Origin: an uncultured Clostridia bacterium
Lineage (GTDB): Bacteria; Bacillota; Clostridia; TANB77; CAG-508
Direction of reading: 5' to 3'
DNA length: 10,051 bases
Assembly (NCBI GenBank): GCA_947630155.1
Contig: CANRGM010000039.1
Coordinates: forward strand, 1 to 10,051
Shown: positions 7,233 through 10,051 of the stretch, one piece after another
Numbering within the stretch: the stretch's first letter is position 1
Layout of the letters: every line of letters starts with the position of its first letter
The notes under the pieces: model-generated
Seen by the model: only the letters and a program-made list of their open reading frames with translations
Told to the model about the DNA's origin: nothing
Databases searched by the model: none
Program-made: the position numbers and the translations under genes

Positions 7233-8468
7233 TTATTCTCCTTTTTTTATAGAAATATATTTTTTAAACATTTCATATGCTTTTTTCAAGGCTTCCACAA
7301 GCCTATCCACATCTTCCTTAGTATTGTAAAAATAAAAACTAGCTCTGCATGTAGAATCAATACCTAGAAATCTCATAAGTGGTTGTGCACAATGATTTCC
7401 AGAGCGAACACACACTCCGTAACTATCTAGAATACTTGCTACATCATGTGGATGAACACCCCTAATATTGAAAGAAATCACACTAGAATGTTTTTCTTTG
7501 TTTGGCGTAATATACATATTAATAAATTCTAATTCTGATAATTTATTTCTAGCATATAAAACAACTTCATCTTCATATTTTTTTATGTTTTCATATCCTA
7601 TTTTTTCAATATAGTCAATTGCAGCACCCAAGCCGATTACTCCTTCTATGTTTTGGGTTCCAGCTTCAAATTTATTAGGTAATGGTGCAAATGTCGTGTT
7701 TTGTTCATATACATATTCTATCATATCTCCGCCCATTAGAAACGGCTGCATTTTGTTTAATAATTCTTTTTTTCCGTATAACACACCTATTCCTAAAGGA
7801 GCCAGCATTTTATGACCTGAAAACACTAGGAAATCAGAATCTAATTTTTGAACATCAATTTTCATGTGAGGTATGCTTTGTGAAGCATCAACTATAACTA
7901 TAGCTCCTTTTTTATGGGCATATTTTATTATTTTTTCTACATTATTTATTGTGCCCAAAACATTTGATACATGTGTTATTCCTACTATTTTTGTATTATC
8001 TGTAATTTTGTTTTCAATTTCTTCTTCAGATAATTCAAATTGATCATTTATATACATATAATTTAATTTTGCACCTGTAACTTTAGCAACTTTTTGCCAT
8101 GGAACTAGGTTTGAATGATGCTCCATTATAGAAATTACTATTTCATCTTTTTCTGATAAATTTTCTATTCCATATGAATATGCAATCATATTGATACTTT
8201 CTGTAGCATTTTTAGAAAATATGATTTCCTCTCTGCTTTTAGCATTTATAAAATTCGCAATTTTATCTCTGGTATTTTCATATCTTTCTGTAGCTTCAAT
8301 ACTTAATGAATATGCACCTCTATGAGGATTTGCATTATGTTTTTTGTAATATTCATTTATTGCATTTAATACTTGTATTGGTTTTTGTGTAGTTGCACCA
8401 TTATCTAAATATGTTATTTGTCTATTTTGTATAATTGGAAAATCTTTTATTAGTTCTTCTTGAGTCAT
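7233..8468 (-). CDS. sufS: Cysteine desulfurase SufS (group II)
   Basis: SufS is a pyridoxal-phosphate enzyme that turns L-cysteine into alanine and leaves a persulfide on its own cysteine (EC 2.8.1.7), the sulfur source for Fe-S clusters and probably for MnmA. The N-terminal YLDNGATTQKP is at 20-30, the cofactor pocket has EHHSNLVPW (116-124) and DASQS (194-198), and the Schiff-base lysine is Lys220 in FSGHKMLAP (216-224). The catalytic cysteine is Cys360 in RSGNHCAQP (355-363), whose RSGxHCAxP form marks group II (SufS) as opposed to IscS/NifS. At 411 residues it is full length. The ATG has GGAGG 7 nt upstream. I find no convincing minus-strand promoter between sufD and sufS, so expression probably depends on read-through from sufD across the backwards cassette at 8551-8962. 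Confidence 0.97.
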   Translation of the reverse strand: MTQEELIKDFPIIQNRQITYLDNGATTQKPIQVLNAINEYYKKHNANPHRGAYSLSIEATERYENTRDKIANFINAKSREEIIFSKNATESINMIAYSYGIENLSEKDEIVISIMEHHSNLVPWQKVAKVTGAKLNYMYINDQFELSEEEIENKITDNTKIVGITHVSNVLGTINNVEKIIKYAHKKGAIVIVDASQSIPHMKIDVQKLDSDFLVFSGHKMLAPLGIGVLYGKKELLNKMQPFLMGGDMIEYVYEQNTTFAPLPNKFEAGTQNIEGVIGLGAAIDYIEKIGYENIKKYEDEVVLYARNKLSELEFINMYITPNKEKHSSVISFNIRGVHPHDVASILDSYGVCVRSGNHCAQPLMRFLGIDSTCRASFYFYNTKEDVDRLVEALKKAYEMFKKYISIKKGE

Positions 8469-8550
8469 TATTTTTCCTCCTTTTTTATTAAACCTTACAT
8501 TATTTTAATCATTTGAAACTGATATTACTTAACTATATAGATGTATTTTA

Positions 8551-8579
8551 TTGACTTTTTTGTTATTTTCATGTATAAT
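8551..8579 (+). promoter_or_regulatory. Consensus promoter of the reversed cassette
   Basis: TTGACT (-35, 5 of 6), a 17-nt spacer and TATAAT (perfect -10, 8574-8579) face the small plus-strand gene. Transcription should start near 8586, giving a leader of about 35 nt. It is one of the strongest promoter matches in the window and points against the suf operon. Confidence 0.88.
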
Positions 8580-8619
8580 ATATATGTATACATAAATATT
8601 AGAAGGGAGAGACAACAAA

Positions 8620-8928
8620 ATGTATACCAAATTTATCAAAGTGGTACGGGCCATTTTAAGGCTGGTAGCCATCATTTCCCTCGCAGGGGTTTCAATAAAC
8701 CCCTCTCAATTGCTTATACTGTTTATAGCGATAACAATTGATAACGCTTTGGGCAGTAAAAGTAGTTCGAAAAAGGCGGTTATTACAGAGCTCCAATGGG
8801 ATAGAGCTTTTCTCCGACTAATCGGAGTACTGTCTGTACCGTTAATCGTCGTAAATTCGTTTGCCATTGTTATCCTGATTTATGTCATCATTGTTGATGA
8901 ATACATTAGGATAACAAGCAGCAAATGA
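8620..8928 (+). CDS. Uncharacterised small membrane protein (102 aa)
   Basis: I do not recognise this protein. It starts with a short basic segment (Lys4, Lys7, Arg10, Arg14). It then has hydrophobic stretches at about 12-26 and 28-44, which are split by Asn27-Pro28 and could be two short helices or one kinked segment. A charged polar loop follows (46-66, with SKSSSKK and a Trp-Asp-Arg), then a long hydrophobic segment at about 67-92 and a short polar tail. Two or three membrane passages are likely, with no cleavable signal peptide apparent. GGAG lies 10 nt ahead of the ATG, and promoter and terminator are close on both sides, so the gene looks functional. Codon choice is richer in GC than in the suf genes. 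Small membrane proteins of this sort include holin-like, toxin-like, immunity and transporter-accessory proteins, but no motif decides between them. Two perfect hairpins lie within the coding sequence. Confidence 0.8.
   Translation: MYTKFIKVVRAILRLVAIISLAGVSINPSQLLILFIAITIDNALGSKSSSKKAVITELQWDRAFLRLIGVLSVPLIVVNSFAIVILIYVIIVDEYIRITSSK
8685..8704 (+). repeat. Perfect inverted repeat inside the small membrane gene
   Basis: AGGGGTTT and AAACCCCT form an 8-bp stem over a CAAT loop, within codons for the first hydrophobic part of the protein. In the mRNA it would be a stable hairpin about 65 nt past the start codon. No T tract follows. Confidence 0.6.
8812..8827 (+). repeat. Second inverted repeat inside the small membrane gene
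   Basis: CTCCGA and TCGGAG form a perfect 6-bp stem over a CTAA loop, within codons near the start of the last hydrophobic segment. Alone it could be chance. Confidence 0.45.
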
Positions 8929-8934
8929 ACTCGC

Positions 8935-8962
8935 TCCTCCTGCTTAGCAGGAGGACTTTTTT
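8935..8962 (+). terminator. Intrinsic terminator of the reversed cassette
   Basis: TCCTCCTGC and GCAGGAGGA make a perfect 9-bp GC-rich stem over a TTA loop, followed after one C by TTTTTT on the plus strand, starting 6 nt after the gene's stop codon. It ends 24 nt before the sufD stop codon, so antisense RNA into sufD is avoided. On the minus strand no T tract follows the stem, so suf transcripts should pass. Confidence 0.92.
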
Positions 8963-8986
8963 ATATAAAGGTCACATTAATTTCTA

Positions 8987-10051
8987 TTATTCCAACCTAA
9001 TATCAATTTCATCTAATATCTGTTGTTTCAATTCTTCGTTTTTTATGTTGTCTAGAATTTTATTGAATTTTGCCTTTATAATAAGTTTCATAGCTTCCTT
9101 AACATCAAATCCCCTACTCATAATATAAAACAATTCTTTTTCATCAATTTTTCCTGCACTACTACTATGATTTCCTTCAACATCTTCTTCAGAACATAAA
9201 AGCATTGGTAATGCTAAAGATTTTGATTGCTCAGATAACAACATACAATTTTCATTTTCATTTCCTGTTGCTTTTTTACAACCTTTCTTAAAATCAATTG
9301 TTCCTTTAAAATGTTTTGTGGATTTATCTGTTAGTGTTCCCTGCACTTCAATATCTATGTTGGATTTTTCCCCGCGAAGTTCACCTATATAATTTAGGTC
9401 AAATAGTTGACTATTTCTTCCAATATATATTGTGTTTAGTTGATTATTTGCATTTTCTCCTATGATATTTGAATAATAGTTTGTAATACTATTTTTCCCT
9501 CCAAAATCGAAAATATAATAATTTATTTTGGAATTTTCTTCTAGGCAATTTTCTATACTCATAAAATTATTTGATGATTCATTTAATAAATTTAATATTA
9601 TCACATTAAGTGTACTATTCTTTTTTGCAAAGCTTCTTATTACACCATTGTGATATGCTTCAACATTTTCATCTGATTCGTATTTTAGTATTATAGATGA
9701 TTTTGTATCTTCATTTGCAAATAGTTCAATGTTTTCTATAAGGTTCTCATTGTCAGCATTAAAGTTGAAGTTAATTTTAACTTCTTTATCAGTTTTACTA
9801 TCTACAACAATTTTAGTTTTATAATTTGATTTGTCATTAACTTGATTTGTAAAAAACTCACCTAAACCATATGTCAAATTAACTTGGTCTACATTTGAAC
9901 CTACTTTAATTTTAGATCCTATTTCTGAAATTGTAACATTGGTAAACTTCTCTAACTTATCAGGAATCTCAATATTTTCAAGTTTTATATTATTAATATT
10001 AAAATTTTTAGAAGTCCTAACTGGTGTTTCATTCAACATTAAATTTTCCAT
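8987..10051 (-). CDS. sufD: Fe-S assembly scaffold protein SufD (may continue past the window edge)
   Basis: SufD pairs with SufB, and with the ATPase SufC, to form the scaffold on which Fe-S clusters are built in the cytoplasm. The C-terminal half has the family core: a beta-helix region, then LALPMLLCSEEDVEGNHSSS (279-298) with the conserved His295, then KIDEKELFYIMSRG (301-314) and a helical end. SufB would be longer (about 470 residues) and more conserved. The length, the weak N-terminal conservation and the place ahead of sufS fit SufD, as in the clostridial order sufC-sufB-sufD-sufS-sufU. The frame opens with an ATG on the last base of the window, and VRT at residues 11-13 resembles the beginning of many SufD proteins. 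This may therefore be the true start, but the ribosome binding site lies outside and the gene could be longer. A second in-frame ATG is at residue 5. Confidence 0.88.
   Translation of the reverse strand: MENLMLNETPVRTSKNFNINNIKLENIEIPDKLEKFTNVTISEIGSKIKVGSNVDQVNLTYGLGEFFTNQVNDKSNYKTKIVVDSKTDKEVKINFNFNADNENLIENIELFANEDTKSSIILKYESDENVEAYHNGVIRSFAKKNSTLNVIILNLLNESSNNFMSIENCLEENSKINYYIFDFGGKNSITNYYSNIIGENANNQLNTIYIGRNSQLFDLNYIGELRGEKSNIDIEVQGTLTDKSTKHFKGTIDFKKGCKKATGNENENCMLLSEQSKSLALPMLLCSEEDVEGNHSSSAGKIDEKELFYIMSRGFDVKEAMKLIIKAKFNKILDNIKNEELKQQILDEIDIRLE

Larger units (their letters stand above)
8551..8962 (+). other. Self-contained transcription cassette inside the suf operon
   Basis: Promoter, Shine-Dalgarno site, one gene and terminator follow one another with no spare sequence, in the direction opposite to sufD and sufS on either side. 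The gene is about 39% GC by count, while a sampled line of sufS is about 22%. The unit sits wholly in the 518-nt sufD-sufS gap and breaks no gene. No transposase or long terminal repeats are present. The only flanking match I find is the 6-mer ACATTA at 8497-8502 and 8974-8979, which in such AT-rich DNA may be chance. Acquisition by transfer is inference. Confidence 0.6.

Noticed and set aside
6777..7329. Plus-strand frames of 69-84 codons opposite sufU and sufS
   Set aside because: They are antisense to clearly conserved coding regions, lack ribosome binding sites, and have the Phe/Ser/Ile-rich make-up expected of the complement of AT-rich genes.
8541..8741. Plus-strand reading frame of 66 codons overlapping the cassette promoter
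   Set aside because: Its start lies upstream of the -35 box, it has no ribosome binding site, and it overlaps the better supported 102-codon gene in another frame.
8741..8748. Operator-like symmetry around CAATTG within the small membrane gene
   Set aside because: Only AGCG/CGCT and the central six bases pair. The intervening ATAA repeats are direct, not inverted, and the site is inside the coding region.
8497..8979. ACATTA at 8497-8502 and 8974-8979 as a target-site duplication of the cassette
   Set aside because: Six AT-rich bases match easily by chance here, and no terminal inverted repeats adjoin them. It was kept only as a remark within the cassette entry.

Overview
The window reads as chromosomal DNA of a low-GC Bacillota, most likely a Clostridia-type anaerobe. 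The core genes are AT-rich, Shine-Dalgarno sites are strong AGGAGG types, sigma-A promoters are near consensus, and Fe-S assembly is of the SUF type with the Zn-dependent SufU partner of Gram-positive bacteria. TGA ends glgP, mnmA and the small plus-strand gene, and tryptophan is encoded by TGG, so the code is the standard one and not that of Mollicutes. Species cannot be named from this stretch.

Left edge (1-1212): a plus-strand gene for an unrecognised 380-residue soluble protein, built partly from a recurring short Ile-Pro motif. It is closed by a very good intrinsic terminator and is convergent with the next gene.

Central carbon block (1221-5639, minus strand): pyk (pyruvate kinase) and glgP (alpha-glucan phosphorylase of the bacterial/archaeal type). 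Each has its own promoter, and a terminator separates them, so they are neighbours but not an operon. Together they cover release of glucose-1-phosphate from glycogen or maltodextrin and the last ATP-yielding step of glycolysis.

Sulfur-trafficking block (5673-10051, minus strand): sufD, sufS, sufU and mnmA in transcription order. sufC and sufB are expected beyond the right edge. SufS takes sulfur from cysteine, SufU accepts it, the SufBCD scaffold builds Fe-S clusters, and MnmA uses the same kind of sulfur to thiolate U34 of tRNA. MnmA here carries extra cysteines suggestive of the form that may hold an Fe-S cluster, which would tie the four genes together doubly.

The oddity is at 8551-8962. 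A complete plus-strand transcription unit (consensus promoter, Shine-Dalgarno site, 102-codon gene for a small membrane protein, strong terminator) sits backwards between sufD and sufS. It is clearly richer in GC (about 39% by count in the gene) than the surrounding suf genes. It looks like an acquired self-contained cassette that splits the suf operon without an evident terminator against suf transcription. No RNA genes, CRISPR arrays, recognisable transposases or tRNAs were seen.
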